Notes: generated by a model from the letters alone, not told the origin. A stretch of DNA of 50,241 nucleotides from CAVTWJ01 sp964525605 (GCA_964525605.1 CAZGKT010000022.1:1-50241); one strand, 5' to 3'; shown: positions 8,776 through 17,356, counted from the stretch's first letter. A program made the numbers and translations.

Positions 8776-10235
8776 ATGGGCCAATTACCAACTCAGATCG
8801 AGTCATGGACACATAACCGCGTCCGGGAAGACGAGATCACACCCTATTTGAAAGACGGCCAGGACTTTATCCCGGATTCCGAAATCGAGTGTTTGCTTTG
8901 CCCTGGCGCCGTGCCGGACGAATCCCGGGTGCGGGAAATTTTGGCCAAATCCCTCTCTCTCCAAAATCTCAGCCCGGCCGAAACCGCCGAATTGATGCGG
9001 GTGGAGAACCCTGAACTTTTGGAGGAAATGAAGCGAACGGGCCTGGCGATCAAACGGAAGGTCTATGACAACCGGATTGTCACCTTCGCGCCCCTCTACC
9101 TGGGCAATGCCTGCGTGAACGACTGCCTCTACTGCGGTTTCCGCAAAAGCAACGGAGAGATCGAGCGCTCGGTTCAAACCCCGGAAGAAATTCGCAAGGA
9201 AGTCGAGATTTTGGCGGGAAAAATCGGCCACAAGCGGCTGGTTTTGGTTTTCGGGGAACATCCCGAAACGGATATCGACTATATCCTCGATTGCATCCGC
9301 ACGGTCTATTCGGTGAATGCGGAAAACGCCTATGGTTCCGGTTCCAGGCGGATCCGACGGGTCAGCATCAACGCCGCGCCCATGAATCTGGAAGAACTCA
9401 AACGCCTCGCGAAAGCCGAAATCGCAACCTACCAAGTTTTCCAGGAAACCTACCACCGCGAAACCTACCGCAAACTTCATCCACGCCCCACTCCCAAGAG
9501 CCATTTCCGTTGGCGCCTTTACACCATGCACCGGGCCCTGGAAGCCGGCATCCAGGACGTATCCATAGGTGCCCTTTTCGGCCTGGCCGATTGGCGGTTT
9601 GAGGTACTGGGTCTGGTCCACCATGCCCGGGAATTGGAAAGCCGTTTCGGGATAGGGCCCCATACGGTTTCCTTTCCCCGGTTGGAACCGGCCCTCAATA
9701 CCCCCTTCGCGGATAAATCACCCTATCGAATATCCAACGAGATTTACCTGAAGATACTGACCCTCATACGCCTTTCGCTCCCCACGGTAGGCATGGTGGT
9801 CACCGCGCGGGAAAAAGCGGCCATCCGCCAGGAAGCCTTGGAACGGGGCATCACCCAGCAAGACGCCTCCTCCAATGTCGGGGTGGGGGCTTACCGGAAG
9901 GAAGACTCGACCCAGGAGGGTGGACGCCAACAATTTTTCCTGGGCGACACCCGGAGCCTGACCGAATTGGTCAAGGACCTGTTGGACCGTGGAACCATCA
10001 CTTCTTTTTGCACCATGGGTTACCGCTGTGGACGGACAGGCAAGAACATTCAGAATTCAATGAAGGAAGGACGGGAGGCTGAATTTTGCAAGCTCAACGC
10101 CGTCCTGACTTTCCGGGAGTGGGTGGACGATTTCGCACCGGAAAATCTGAAGCCCCAGGCCGAATTTTTACTCCGCTGCGAGATCGGCGAGATTCGAAAC
10201 AAGCTTCCCCGCCTCTATCCCCACTTCATGCAGGC
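8776..10235 (+). CDS. hydG: HydG-like radical-SAM tyrosine lyase, 3' end in gap
   Basis: HydG cleaves tyrosine to p-cresol, CO and cyanide and builds the Fe(CO)2CN unit of the [FeFe]-hydrogenase H-cluster. The radical-SAM cluster motif CX3CX2C is intact (Cys113, Cys117, Cys120 in NACVNDCLYCGF). The barrel matches HydG throughout (APLYLGNACVNDC, VFQETYHRETYRKLHP, GALFGLADWRFE, GPHTVSFPRLEPA). The C-terminal auxiliary cluster normally has CX2CX22C; here Cys412 and Cys438 are present, but the middle residue is Gly415 (CTMGYRCGRTG), with a displaced Cys418. About 486 residues are visible before the gap and HydG is usually about 470, so only a short tail is missing. No hydE, hydF or hydrogenase gene is in the window. 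A HydG-derived relative with another role is possible. Confidence 0.87.
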
Positions 10236-10335
10236 NNNNNNNNNNNNNNNNNNNNNNNNNNNNNNNNNNNNNNNNNNNNNNNNNNNNNNNNNNNNNNNNN
10301 NNNNNNNNNNNNNNNNNNNNNNNNNNNNNNNNNNN
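10236..10335. other. Assembly gap (100 N) between hydG and a minus-strand gene
   Basis: Exactly 100 N. Both flanking genes run into it from opposite sides (hydG on plus, an exported unknown on minus), so both 3' ends and any genes between them are lost. Confidence 0.98.
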
Positions 10336-11165
10336 GAAATAATCGTCAGGGTGGCCAAATCTCCCGAACATTCAACCTTATCAATCGTGGATCCTGTTGA
10401 AAGATGAAGGGCGGCAGCGTCCAAAGGGGAAGCCGCGATTTTGATTCCGTCATCTCCCAGATCCACCCGGATCAAGAAATAAGTCTTCGTGCCAGGGTCG
10501 GTGGCGGTCTGCCCTCCGGTGAAGGAAGCCACAAAGGCCGCGGTCAGGGAGTCCGCGGTCCATCCCACCGTTCCTTCCAGCGCGGGAATTTCCCCATCGG
10601 GAACCTGAAAGGTCTTCAGGGAATTCGCCTGGTTTGCCGGGGAATAGATCCATCCCAGGGAAGCTGGTTTGTTTTCCCACCGCACCAGCCCGAGAGAAGA
10701 AGTCGCCGCCCCCCCTCCCGTTCCCTGTTCAAAAATCGCGATCATGGCCCGGTTATCGGAGGAAAAATAATATTTTCGGATCCCATCGTATTGCCGAGAG
10801 TCGCTGGCGGATTCCAAGTTCAACTGGAGGAAACCGTAAAAAGGCTTGGTGACAGAACTCTTGGGGCTGGTGCGGGTAATGAGATTCAACAAGTTGTCGC
10901 TGAAAAAGTATTCTTGAATGGCATAGACCTTCAGGGGATACCGGGTTCCCGTTCCATGCAATTTATCCTGTATATCCACATTGATAAGCGGGTCGACCCC
11001 CGGGATCAACGAATCATCCACCCCCGGAGTCGTTTCGGAGAGGGTGACCTTGTATTGAAGGTTTTCAAGCGTTCCCGGGTTGGCGAAGGCCGCTAACGGA
11101 ACAAGAATGAGTAACGCGAAAAGAGGAATGAATGTTTGGAAAACCGGTTTATTTGTAAATTGCAT
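10336..11165 (-). CDS. exported protein of unknown function, 3' partial
   Basis: I do not recognise a family. The first 30 residues form a clear Sec signal peptide with a positively charged start, a hydrophobic core (IPLFALLILVPLAAF) and an Ala-x-Ala-like cleavage region before NPG. The mature part is rich in Ser, Thr, Gly and aromatic residues with alternating hydrophobic strands, which suggests a beta-rich periplasmic or surface protein. No cysteine motif or repeat stands out. The 3' end lies in the 10236-10335 gap, so at least 276 residues are real. The open frame on the opposite strand (10404-11096) has no signal or family likeness and is taken as its shadow. Confidence 0.6.
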
Positions 11166-11226
11166 GGAGTTTAGACGTTTCCAATAGTAAATCGGATTGG
11201 CATCACGAAAATCATACCAAAAATAT

Positions 11227-11586
11227 TTAAACCACAGCCAACACCGCGCCAGGAAGCCCCACCTGGGCCAGAAGGGACTCGGCGTAATAATAGGTCTGGG
11301 CCTGGGGGGAGGAGATCCCGTCGGGAAGAGGCTGAGCCGAATTCATGGCGATTTGCGCCTGCTGAGCCATCCCGCTCAAGAGGTCGAGCTTTTGCAAAAA
11401 GGCCTCCAGAGACTCCTGCACCTGGATGGCCGTCGCATTCCCCATCACGGTGGGCCGGTTCTGTTGCAACAACCCGTTCATCAGGGTATCGAAATCGACC
11501 GCCGGTTGGCTCTCGAGCGTCGAGGTGGAAGGAGGGTTCACCGCCAGGTTCGTTGGGTTCGTCCGGAGGGTGGAGACAAGGGTCAT
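11227..11586 (-). CDS. small protein of unknown function
   Basis: The 119-residue product is not recognised. It has a Thr/Ser/Asn/Pro-rich first third without a signal peptide, a predicted amphipathic helical middle (about residues 33-80, IQVQESLEAFLQKLDLLSGM) and a hydrophobic tail ending GLPGAVLAVV. The ATG is preceded by AAAGGAAG at a good distance, which favours this frame over an overlapping minus-strand frame at 11171-11608. It lies 61 bases upstream of the exported unknown gene and may be co-transcribed with it. Confidence 0.55.
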   Translation of the reverse strand: MTLVSTLRTNPTNLAVNPPSTSTLESQPAVDFDTLMNGLLQQNRPTVMGNATAIQVQESLEAFLQKLDLLSGMAQQAQIAMNSAQPLPDGISSPQAQTYYYAESLLAQVGLPGAVLAVV

Positions 11587-11686
11587 CGCGGCTTCCTTTT
11601 TTTAGCACTCGGGGTAAAACCCTCTATAATCCTAACGGTTTTGAACCCATAAACTTGAATCCAAGCGTTATTAAAGGAGTTTGGCT

Positions 11687-12125
11687 TTGTATTTCATCAA
11701 GATATTCATACTAGCCTGTGTTCAGGGTCTGGCCGAACTGCTTCCCATCTCATCCTCCGCCCATGTCATCCTCGCGGAAAAAGCCATGGGGCTCGACCCC
11801 ACCGCGCCGGAGATGACCCTGCTTTTGGTNNNNNNNNNNNNNNNNNNNNNNNNNNNNNNNNNNNNNNNNNNNNNNNNNNNNNNNNNNNNNNNNNNNNNNN
11901 NNNNNNNNNNNNNNNNNNNNNNNNNNNNNTGTTCCCCTTTCGTCCATGGGGCACCTATTCTTCCCCGGGCTCATCGGGATGTTCTTGAGTTTCGGAGCGG
12001 GACTTCTGGCGTTGAAATGGCTTTCCAGTTGGTTGGAAAAAGGGCGGTGGAATTACTTCGGCTTTTATTGCCTGGCTTTAGCCGCATGCGTTTGGTTTTT
12101 AGGCAGTCAGGGAATAATTAAATAG
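11687..12125 (+). CDS. uppP: undecaprenyl-diphosphatase UppP (interrupted by gap)
   Basis: UppP (BacA) dephosphorylates undecaprenyl diphosphate in the inner membrane to recycle the lipid carrier of peptidoglycan synthesis. The N-terminal signature ACVQGLAELLPISSSAHVIL includes the conserved Glu and the SSSAH motif. After the 100-N gap the C-terminal helices resume in a different frame (GMFLSFGAGLLALKWLSSWL, ending GSQGIIK and TAG at 12123-12125). About 143 coding positions are visible while UppP is normally about 270 residues, so several hundred bases may be missing from the gap. I prefer the TTG at 11687, seven bases after AAAGGAG, over the TTG at 11681. Confidence 0.85.
11830..11929. other. 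Assembly gap (100 N) inside uppP
   Basis: Exactly 100 N. The family length implies that the true gap is several hundred bases. Confidence 0.98.
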
Positions 12126-12139
12126 GAAAGATGGCATCC

Positions 12140-12487
12140 ATGAAAATCACCATTTACCAAAAACCAACCTGCACCACATGCCGTCAGGTATATAGCGCCC
12201 TGAAGGAAAGCGGGGTAGATTTTGAAAGCGTGAATTATTACCTGGAACCCATCCCCAAAACCCGGTTGAAGGAACTTTTGAAAAAAATGGGCATCCCGGC
12301 CCGGGAATTGCTCCGCGCCAAGGAAGAGATCTACCAAAAACTGGGTTTGGCCAACAAGGAATTATCGGAGGACGAGATCGTTGACCTGATGGTCAAACAC
12401 CCGGACCTGATCCAGCGCCCGATTGTGGAAAAGGGTGGCAGGGCCATCCTGGCCCGCCCCGCTGAACGGTTGAAAGAAATACTCTAG
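12140..12487 (+). CDS. ArsC/Spx-family thioredoxin-fold protein
   Basis: The 115-residue protein has the ArsC/Spx/YffB fold. It opens with ITIYQKPTCTTCRQV, a CX2C active site as in Spx and YffB-like proteins rather than the single-Cys form of classical glutaredoxin-dependent ArsC. It ends with the family motif IQRPIVEKGGRAILARPAERL, whose Arg binds oxyanion in true arsenate reductases. It may be a glutathione- or thioredoxin-linked reductase; arsenate specificity is unproven and no ars gene is near. The gene follows uppP closely. The ATG at 12140 fits the Shine-Dalgarno (AGGAAAG, 12124-12130) better than the ATG at 12131. Confidence 0.8.
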   Translation: MKITIYQKPTCTTCRQVYSALKESGVDFESVNYYLEPIPKTRLKELLKKMGIPARELLRAKEEIYQKLGLANKELSEDEIVDLMVKHPDLIQRPIVEKGGRAILARPAERLKEIL

Positions 12488-12503
12488 TCGTCTCACGATA
12501 ATA

Positions 12504-12532
12504 AAGAAGCTGAACCTCGTTCAGCCTCTTTT
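12504..12532. terminator. Bidirectional intrinsic terminator
   Basis: The hairpin has arms AAGAAGCTGAAC and GTTCAGCCTCTT with a 3-base loop and one bulge per arm, followed by T-rich sequence. It lies between the convergent ArsC-like gene and the LRR lipoprotein gene and can serve both. Confidence 0.7.
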
Positions 12533-12578
12533 ACTCAATTTTTTCCAAGTCGAGACGCTTCCGAAAAAATGCCTAGTC

Positions 12579-13955
12579 CTACCTTATCGCCCTGGAAGGA
12601 GATACCTGGGGCGATCCTCTCTTCGCCGCGCCGATGATCTGAAGAGTATTTTGAGATTCTTGCCCGCGCAGGGATTTGATTTGCTTCTGAAACTGCTCCC
12701 TTGTCAACTGGGAGGATTTATTCATCTGCACTTTGGTTTGCACCGTCGCGTTATAGTCCACTTCCACGCCCTCGGCCGTGAGGGTCGAAATGACCGATCC
12801 CGCGCTGGCTTCACCCAGCGGATCATTCATGAGGTCAATGTCCCCTCCCTGCCGGAAGGAACCATACCGGTAGGCCGTCACCAAGGGGTTGATGATATTC
12901 AAGCTGGTCTCATTGCCCAGAAAAAGGTAATTAAGGCTGGTCATCCAGGCTAACCCGGAGATATCCGTGATTTGGTTATGACAAAGATCCAGAGTGTTTA
13001 AATTCACCAATCCGGAAAGGTTTGGAACGACCGTCAATTGATTGGATTCCATGCTCAGCCATTGAAGCGAAACGACAGAGGTTACCGGCGACATATCGGT
13101 AATCCGGTTGGAGTTAATACATATTCCGGTGAGATGCTTTAGACCGGCCAAGGAGGGCAGGACCGAGATTTGGTTATCGTCAAGAGAGAGGGTTTGAATC
13201 GAGGCTAACGAGGTGATTGGGGACACGTTTTGGAGGGAATTTTCAGAAACATCCAAATAGGTCAGACTCACCATACCCGACAGATCGGGTAAAACCGACA
13301 AGTTGTTATTATAAATGAAAAGGATTTGAAGGGCGGCCAAGTGGGCTAGCGGCGACAGATCGATCACGGCATTGTCGCTGAGATTCAAGGAGGTCAGCTG
13401 GCTCATCCCGGACAAGGGAGCAAGGTTCGAGACGTAATCTTTGCTCAAATTGAGGCTGTGGAGATTTGTCAAACCCGAAAGAGCGCTGATATCACTGATT
13501 TGGCTGTTTCCCGAGAGGTTCAGGTTTATTAATCCCGAAAGGTGGGTGATCGGCGAAAGATCGGAAAGACTATTCTGGGATAGATTCAGGCTTGTTAGGC
13601 CGGTGCAATATTCCAGGCCTTCCAGATTGGCGATACCGGCGTAGGCTATGGTTAGGCTGGTGAGGGTGGCCAGATCGGCCGAGGAGAGTGGGGCGGTTTT
13701 GTCGGTGATAATCCCATTTTGGATCAAAACATTTTGGACAGCCGCTAAAAGATTGGCGTCCGGGATATTTACGCTGGCGACAGAAGCGACGGTCGTAAGG
13801 GGTGTGGTGGTCAGGCCAGGGGTCGCCACGAGCGAGGGATTCACATTGGCGGTGGGAGCCATGGGGCCTTTCATCGAACAACCAATTACCATCAAACCAA
13901 ACCCCGCCAAAACCAAGATGGTGACTGCTGGTTTGGAACTGTTTCCTTTTTTCAT
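12579..13955 (-). CDS. leucine-rich-repeat lipoprotein (internalin-like)
   Basis: The 458-residue protein starts with a lipoprotein signal peptide (basic start, hydrophobic core, lipobox LMVIGC with Cys at about 26). A cap region comes next (IPDANLLAAVQNVLI), then about a dozen leucine-rich repeats of 20-23 residues of the SDS22/internalin type (for example LTSLNLSQNSLSDLSPI, LTSLNLSDNAVIDLSPL), and a non-repeat tail from about residue 355. It should be anchored in the outer or inner membrane facing the periplasm or surface and act in protein-protein contact. A sigma-54 type promoter at 14006-14022 and putative enhancer repeats at 14060-14107 precede it. This ties it to the sigma-54 activator at 17357-18703. 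The binding partner is unknown. Confidence 0.85.
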   Translation of the reverse strand: MKKGNSSKPAVTILVLAGFGLMVIGCSMKGPMAPTANVNPSLVATPGLTTTPLTTVASVASVNIPDANLLAAVQNVLIQNGIITDKTAPLSSADLATLTSLTIAYAGIANLEGLEYCTGLTSLNLSQNSLSDLSPITHLSGLINLNLSGNSQISDISALSGLTNLHSLNLSKDYVSNLAPLSGMSQLTSLNLSDNAVIDLSPLAHLAALQILFIYNNNLSVLPDLSGMVSLTYLDVSENSLQNVSPITSLASIQTLSLDDNQISVLPSLAGLKHLTGICINSNRITDMSPVTSVVSLQWLSMESNQLTVVPNLSGLVNLNTLDLCHNQITDISGLAWMTSLNYLFLGNETSLNIINPLVTAYRYGSFRQGGDIDLMNDPLGEASAGSVISTLTAEGVEVDYNATVQTKVQMNKSSQLTREQFQKQIKSLRGQESQNTLQIIGAAKRGSPQVSPSRAIR

Positions 13956-14005
13956 AGCCGGTCTCCCTTTTCATCCTTTTGCAAACCTTTAACAAGACTA
14001 GTTAA

Positions 14006-14022
14006 AGCATCAGTCGTGCCAA
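14006..14022 (-). promoter_or_regulatory. Sigma-54 (-24/-12) promoter of the LRR lipoprotein gene
   Basis: On the minus strand the sequence reads TTGGCACGACTGATGCT. The consensus is TTGGCACG-N4-TTGCW, so there is one mismatch, and the invariant GG and GC are ten bases apart. It would start transcription about 40 bases before the gene's ATG. Confidence 0.72.
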
Positions 14023-14059
14023 ACAAAGCCGAGGTTTCTAGGGGGCTATGGGGGATTAG

Positions 14060-14107
14060 GGGTAAAAAAAGAAGGGTAAAAAAAACGAAGCCGCCCCTTT
14101 TTTACCC
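14060..14107. promoter_or_regulatory. GGGTAA/TTACCC repeats, candidate enhancer for sigma-54 activator
   Basis: GGGTAA occurs at 14060 and 14074, and its inverse TTACCC at 14102-14107, inside longer A/T runs (GGGTAAAAAAAA and TTTTTTACCC). The block lies about 40-100 bases upstream of the sigma-54 promoter at 14006-14022, the usual place for an activator binding site. The inverted pair also forms a ten-base-pair hairpin, so a termination role for the receiver gene ending at 14154 is an alternative. Confidence 0.45.
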
Positions 14108-14153
14108 AACTCTCAAAAGGATCTTGGAGGAGTTCGAAAGGGACGGCAAATAA

Positions 14154-14543
14154 TTAAACTTGAGCTGTCACTCGGTTTTCCAAAATGGTCCAAATTCTTT
14201 CTTTCAATGACACCATATCAACCGGTTTGGAAAAGAAGTCCGCAATGTGGAAACCCATGAGGTGGAAATCGTCCTCCAGGCCCTTGAAGGCGGAAACCAC
14301 GATGATGGGAAGATCGGGGAATTGGGCCCGGACCAGCGGAACCATTTCAAAAGCATGCATGTCCGGCATCTTGACGTCGGTCATGAGTAAATCCACTTTC
14401 TGATCCTCCAGAGTTCCTAAAACCTGAAGACCATTTTCCGCCGTAAGAACCCGGTAGCCTTCATCGGAAAGTTCTTCCAAATACAGGAAAAGTGAAGCTT
14501 TCTCGTCTTCCGCCACCAAGATCGTAAAATCGCTCGGTTTCAT
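14154..14543 (-). CDS. stand-alone response-regulator receiver protein
   Basis: The 129-residue protein consists of one CheY-like receiver domain. The acidic pocket is VAEDE, the phospho-acceptor Asp is in LLMTDVKMPD, the switch residue is in IIVVSA, and the conserved Lys is in DFFSKPV. There is no output domain, so it must act by protein contact or in a phosphorelay. It lies between the LRR lipoprotein and a hybrid kinase on the same strand and has its own sigma-54 type promoter at 14621-14637, so it probably belongs to the same signalling system. Confidence 0.9.
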   Translation of the reverse strand: MKPSDFTILVAEDEKASLFLYLEELSDEGYRVLTAENGLQVLGTLEDQKVDLLMTDVKMPDMHAFEMVPLVRAQFPDLPIIVVSAFKGLEDDFHLMGFHIADFFSKPVDMVSLKERIWTILENRVTAQV

Positions 14544-14620
14544 AGTTCACCTCGTCCCAAAAAGATCCCCGGCTTGATGCACCTAACTTTGTTCCCTGCG
14601 GGTTCCCTACCTTTGAACAA

Positions 14621-14637
14621 AGCACGGTCCGTGCCAA
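14621..14637 (-). promoter_or_regulatory. Sigma-54 (-24/-12) promoter of the receiver gene
   Basis: On the minus strand the sequence reads TTGGCACGGACCGTGCT. It has one mismatch to TTGGCACG-N4-TTGCW and the correct ten-base spacing of GG and GC. The start of transcription would be about 65 bases before the ATG at 14543. The same bases are also a near-palindrome (GCACGG...CCGTGC), so a hairpin is an alternative reading. Confidence 0.7.
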
Positions 14638-14687
14638 AACCTAATGTCGTTTTACCATTAAAACACCCAGGAAAATTCTCCCCGAAG

Positions 14688-14724
14688 GGGTAAGAACAAA
14701 CCTTTTGGGTTTTTTTTACCCAAA
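14688..14724. promoter_or_regulatory. GGGTAA/TTACCC repeats upstream of receiver promoter
   Basis: GGGTAA is at 14688-14693. A perfect inverted repeat TTTGGGT-N7-ACCCAAA is at 14704-14724 and contains TTACCC. The block is about 50-85 bases upstream of the sigma-54 promoter at 14621-14637, matching the arrangement seen in front of the LRR gene. It lies just after the stop of the hybrid kinase gene and could also help terminate it. Confidence 0.45.
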
Positions 14725-14731
14725 GAAGGTC

Positions 14732-16993
14732 TCAAACCGCGGCGAGTTCAGGAGCTTTCACATCTTCCAATGGAAGATATAAGATAAAACTGCTTCCGGC
14801 GCCCACCTGGCTTTCCACGCGGATAAATCCACCGTGGGACTCGACGATCTTGTGGCAGATGCTCAAACCCAAGCCAGTGCCTGTGGTTTTGGTGGTGAAA
14901 AAGGGGTTGAACAACTTATGGATGTTTTCCTTCGGGATTCCACATCCTGTATCTTTGATAGAAATGGAAACCATTTTTTGCTGAAGAAAAACCTGCTGAA
15001 GACTGGTCATTTCCGGGTTGGCCATTTGTCCGGCAGGAAGCATGCCTTCCTCCACCCGCGCTCTCAATGTGAGGGTTCCTCCCGATTCCATCGCATGGAT
15101 GGCGTTTAGCATCAGATTCAGAAGAACCTGCTTGATTTTATCTTTGTCCATTGGGATCGACGGCAGTCCGGGATCGATATCGCGGACGATTCGAATCCCC
15201 GATCCGGCGGCCTTTTCAGCGACAAGGAGCAGGGTGTCGTCCAAGATGAAGTTGAAATCCGTTGGATTCTTGGCGGAGATTTTCGCCCGGTTATATTCCA
15301 GCACGTCATTGATGGTGGAGGACATGCGTTTGACTTCCTCGACAATGATATCCGCGTATTGCTTAAGTTTGGGTTCCTCCAGTCTGTCGGCCAATCGTTG
15401 GGAAAAACCCAGAATAGCGTTCAAAGGGTTCTTGATCTCGTGGGCCACCCCCGCCGCCATTTCCCCCAGGTTGGCTAACCGCTCAGAACGTAAAAGCTGT
15501 TGTTCCATTTGCTTAACCAGGGTGACATCCTTTAGGGTCGCGATCACGCCCAGGGAGGCGCCCTCGGCGTTCTGGAGCAGGGTGGTCTGGAGGGAGATAT
15601 AGGCGGGCTCGGGCTGCTGTTTGTCCAATTCCACATTCTCCTGCGAGAAGGGTTTCCCTTCCGCCAATGTTCGCTTCATCAACTGGGTAACCGGCCGGAA
15701 ATTGGCCGGCAGTTCGTCCAGCTGCCATCCCACGACGGCGGTTTCCACCAAACCCGTGATCTTGCAGGCGGCGGCGTTGAAGGTCCGAACCTTTCCATCC
15801 TGGTGGGCCACCACGATACCCGTCTGGATATTGGCCAGGATCAGGTGGTGATAACGAACGAGTTCTTTCAGGTGCTTTTCGGACGCCAATAGTTTTTGGG
15901 TGGCCCGGTCCGCCTGTTCCGAGATGGACTCGTTGACCTTTCCGTAATGCCGCGCCAGTTCCTCCCGCATCCTTGAGTCAGCGGCGAGGAACCCGCTGAA
16001 GGTAGCCACAATCAGAAGGAAAGGAAGTTTGAGAAGAGTCGCTGTGTCGAGGGCCAGCCATTGGCCGGTTATTTTATAATGCAAAAACAAATAGATAAAA
16101 CAGGCTGCCACCCCCACTCCCACGCTGTTCTTCACATCCTTGACCAAGGCGCAGATGAAGATTGTCAGGAAATATAGGGTCATGAGATCCCATTCCTTGA
16201 CCCCGGTCAGGTACAACCCGCCCGTGACGAATAGGGTGTCGAGGGCGAAAACCAGCCCCAGGAAATTCTTTTGCTTGAGCCAAGATTCGTAGATGAAGAA
16301 CATTCCCAGTATCGAGGCCAAGAACAGGGCCAGGAGCAGGACGGCGGCGGTCTCGTCCGCCTTGGGAGGCGGGTTGAAGATGAGAAAGGAGGAAATGATA
16401 ACTAGGGAAAGAAACCGAAGGGTAATCAAGATCCGGCGCTGGGCCCCGGCTAATGCCTGGTTCATCCCGCCTTCCTCTTTCCGGGTTCTATCTTCTTTAG
16501 CCAGAAGAGTCGCCTGATGAGCCTTCATGATCTCCAGGTCTTGCTCCACGACCTTTTCGTGCATGTTCTTGTTTCGCCGATCCAGTTCCCTCTGTAATCG
16601 GGAAATTTTGAGATGGGTTTCCATCCGGGCCTGGAGCTCCTCGACCTCGTAGGGACGGGACAGATAATCTATTCCGCCCGCGGAGAAGGCCCGGATCTTG
16701 TCGAAGGTCTCGTTCAAGCCGCTGAGGAACAATACGGGGATATCGGCAAGGAGAGGGTCTTGCTTGAACTCAGCGCAGGTCTCAAACCCGTCCATGTCGG
16801 GCATGACGATATCCATTAAAACCAGATCCGGGGGATTAGCCCGGGCCGTCTCAAGGGCGAGGATGCCGCTGGAGACCGGACGGACTTCGTAGCCTTTTCT
16901 TTTTAGGATCTTTTCCAATATCAACAGGTTGGCCGGTTGATCATCCACGATCAGGATGCTGGCTTTTCGAGCGGAATCTTCACCTGGGCTCAT
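14732..16993 (-). CDS. membrane-bound hybrid histidine kinase with N-terminal receiver
   Basis: The 753-residue protein has an unusual order of domains. A receiver occupies about residues 12-130 (acidic VDDQ, phospho-acceptor about Asp61 in LVLMDIVMPD), followed by a coiled linker and six or so membrane helices at about 190-335. A PAS domain follows at about 375-490. The dimerisation domain has phospho-acceptor His in AAGVAHEIKNPLNAIL, and a complete HATPase domain follows (NLMLNAIHAM, DTGCGIP, TTGTGLGLSICHKI). It should autophosphorylate in the inner membrane and signal to a partner such as the divergent sigma-54 activator or the lone receiver. A sigma-54 type promoter is at 17127-17143. Confidence 0.92.
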   Translation of the reverse strand: MSPGEDSARKASILIVDDQPANLLILEKILKRKGYEVRPVSSGILALETARANPPDLVLMDIVMPDMDGFETCAEFKQDPLLADIPVLFLSGLNETFDKIRAFSAGGIDYLSRPYEVEELQARMETHLKISRLQRELDRRNKNMHEKVVEQDLEIMKAHQATLLAKEDRTRKEEGGMNQALAGAQRRILITLRFLSLVIISSFLIFNPPPKADETAAVLLLALFLASILGMFFIYESWLKQKNFLGLVFALDTLFVTGGLYLTGVKEWDLMTLYFLTIFICALVKDVKNSVGVGVAACFIYLFLHYKITGQWLALDTATLLKLPFLLIVATFSGFLAADSRMREELARHYGKVNESISEQADRATQKLLASEKHLKELVRYHHLILANIQTGIVVAHQDGKVRTFNAAACKITGLVETAVVGWQLDELPANFRPVTQLMKRTLAEGKPFSQENVELDKQQPEPAYISLQTTLLQNAEGASLGVIATLKDVTLVKQMEQQLLRSERLANLGEMAAGVAHEIKNPLNAILGFSQRLADRLEEPKLKQYADIIVEEVKRMSSTINDVLEYNRAKISAKNPTDFNFILDDTLLLVAEKAAGSGIRIVRDIDPGLPSIPMDKDKIKQVLLNLMLNAIHAMESGGTLTLRARVEEGMLPAGQMANPEMTSLQQVFLQQKMVSISIKDTGCGIPKENIHKLFNPFFTTKTTGTGLGLSICHKIVESHGGFIRVESQVGAGSSFILYLPLEDVKAPELAAV

Positions 16994-17126
16994 GACTTTT
17001 CTCCCGACCTATTGACCGGTTTTCCTCGCGGAAAAGCAAAGGTTTTAGACCTATTTCCGCTTTTTCCTTGGTGGCGGAAACCGGCCTGCCACAAAAAACC
17101 GACTTCATCCCAATATCCATCGATAC

Positions 17127-17143
17127 CGCATGGGTTGTGCCAA
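17127..17143 (-). promoter_or_regulatory. Sigma-54 (-24/-12) promoter of the hybrid kinase gene
   Basis: On the minus strand the sequence reads TTGGCACAACCCATGCG. The -24 element TTGGCAC and the -12 TGC are kept at the correct spacing, with three mismatches at the less conserved consensus positions. The transcript would have a leader of about 120 bases. Confidence 0.58.
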
Positions 17144-17192
17144 CTTCATAGGGCGCTTTATCAGGGTTATTGGGGCGGGTGAGTTAATTGAT

Positions 17193-17227
17193 TTGGGCAA
17201 TTTTTACCCAATGGGATTTCTTTACCC
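17193..17227. promoter_or_regulatory. TTACCC repeats upstream of hybrid kinase promoter
   Basis: TTTTTACCC (17201-17209) and TTTACCC (17221-17227) lie 18 bases apart, and the first is paired with TTGGG at 17193-17197. They are about 55-85 bases upstream of the sigma-54 promoter at 17127-17143, repeating the layout before the receiver and LRR genes. They are also about 130 bases before the activator gene, so autoregulation is possible. Confidence 0.42.
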
Positions 17228-17356
17228 CCTGGGCGGTCAAAAGATGTGCAAGTTTTCAATCGACTCTTTTTATCATTTCTCAAGGAAATAACGGCACAAA
17301 CCGAGATAAAATAGGGAAATGACAATACTCACTGTTCTTTATCTTGTAGGACTAAT

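Larger units (their letters stand above)
16994..17356. other. Divergent regulatory region between hybrid kinase and sigma-54 activator
   Basis: This 363-base stretch holds no credible gene. It contains a minus-strand sigma-54 promoter (17127-17143), two TTACCC motifs (17204-17209, 17222-17227) and an A/T-rich lead into the activator gene. I see no sigma-54 promoter on the plus strand. The activator is therefore probably expressed from a sigma-70 type promoter that I cannot place with confidence. Confidence 0.6.

Noticed and set aside
8803..9663. 286-codon minus-strand frame opposite hydG
   Set aside because: hydG is certain on the plus strand, and the antisense frame reflects its codon usage.
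10404..11096. Long plus-strand open frame opposite the exported unknown protein
   Set aside because: Arg/Gly/Ser-rich composition, no Shine-Dalgarno and no family likeness; the minus-strand frame has a signal peptide and natural composition.
8377..11929. Frame changes in the TonB receptor and UppP across N runs
   Set aside because: They are explained by placeholder gaps of 100 N and are not evidence for frameshifts or pseudogenes.
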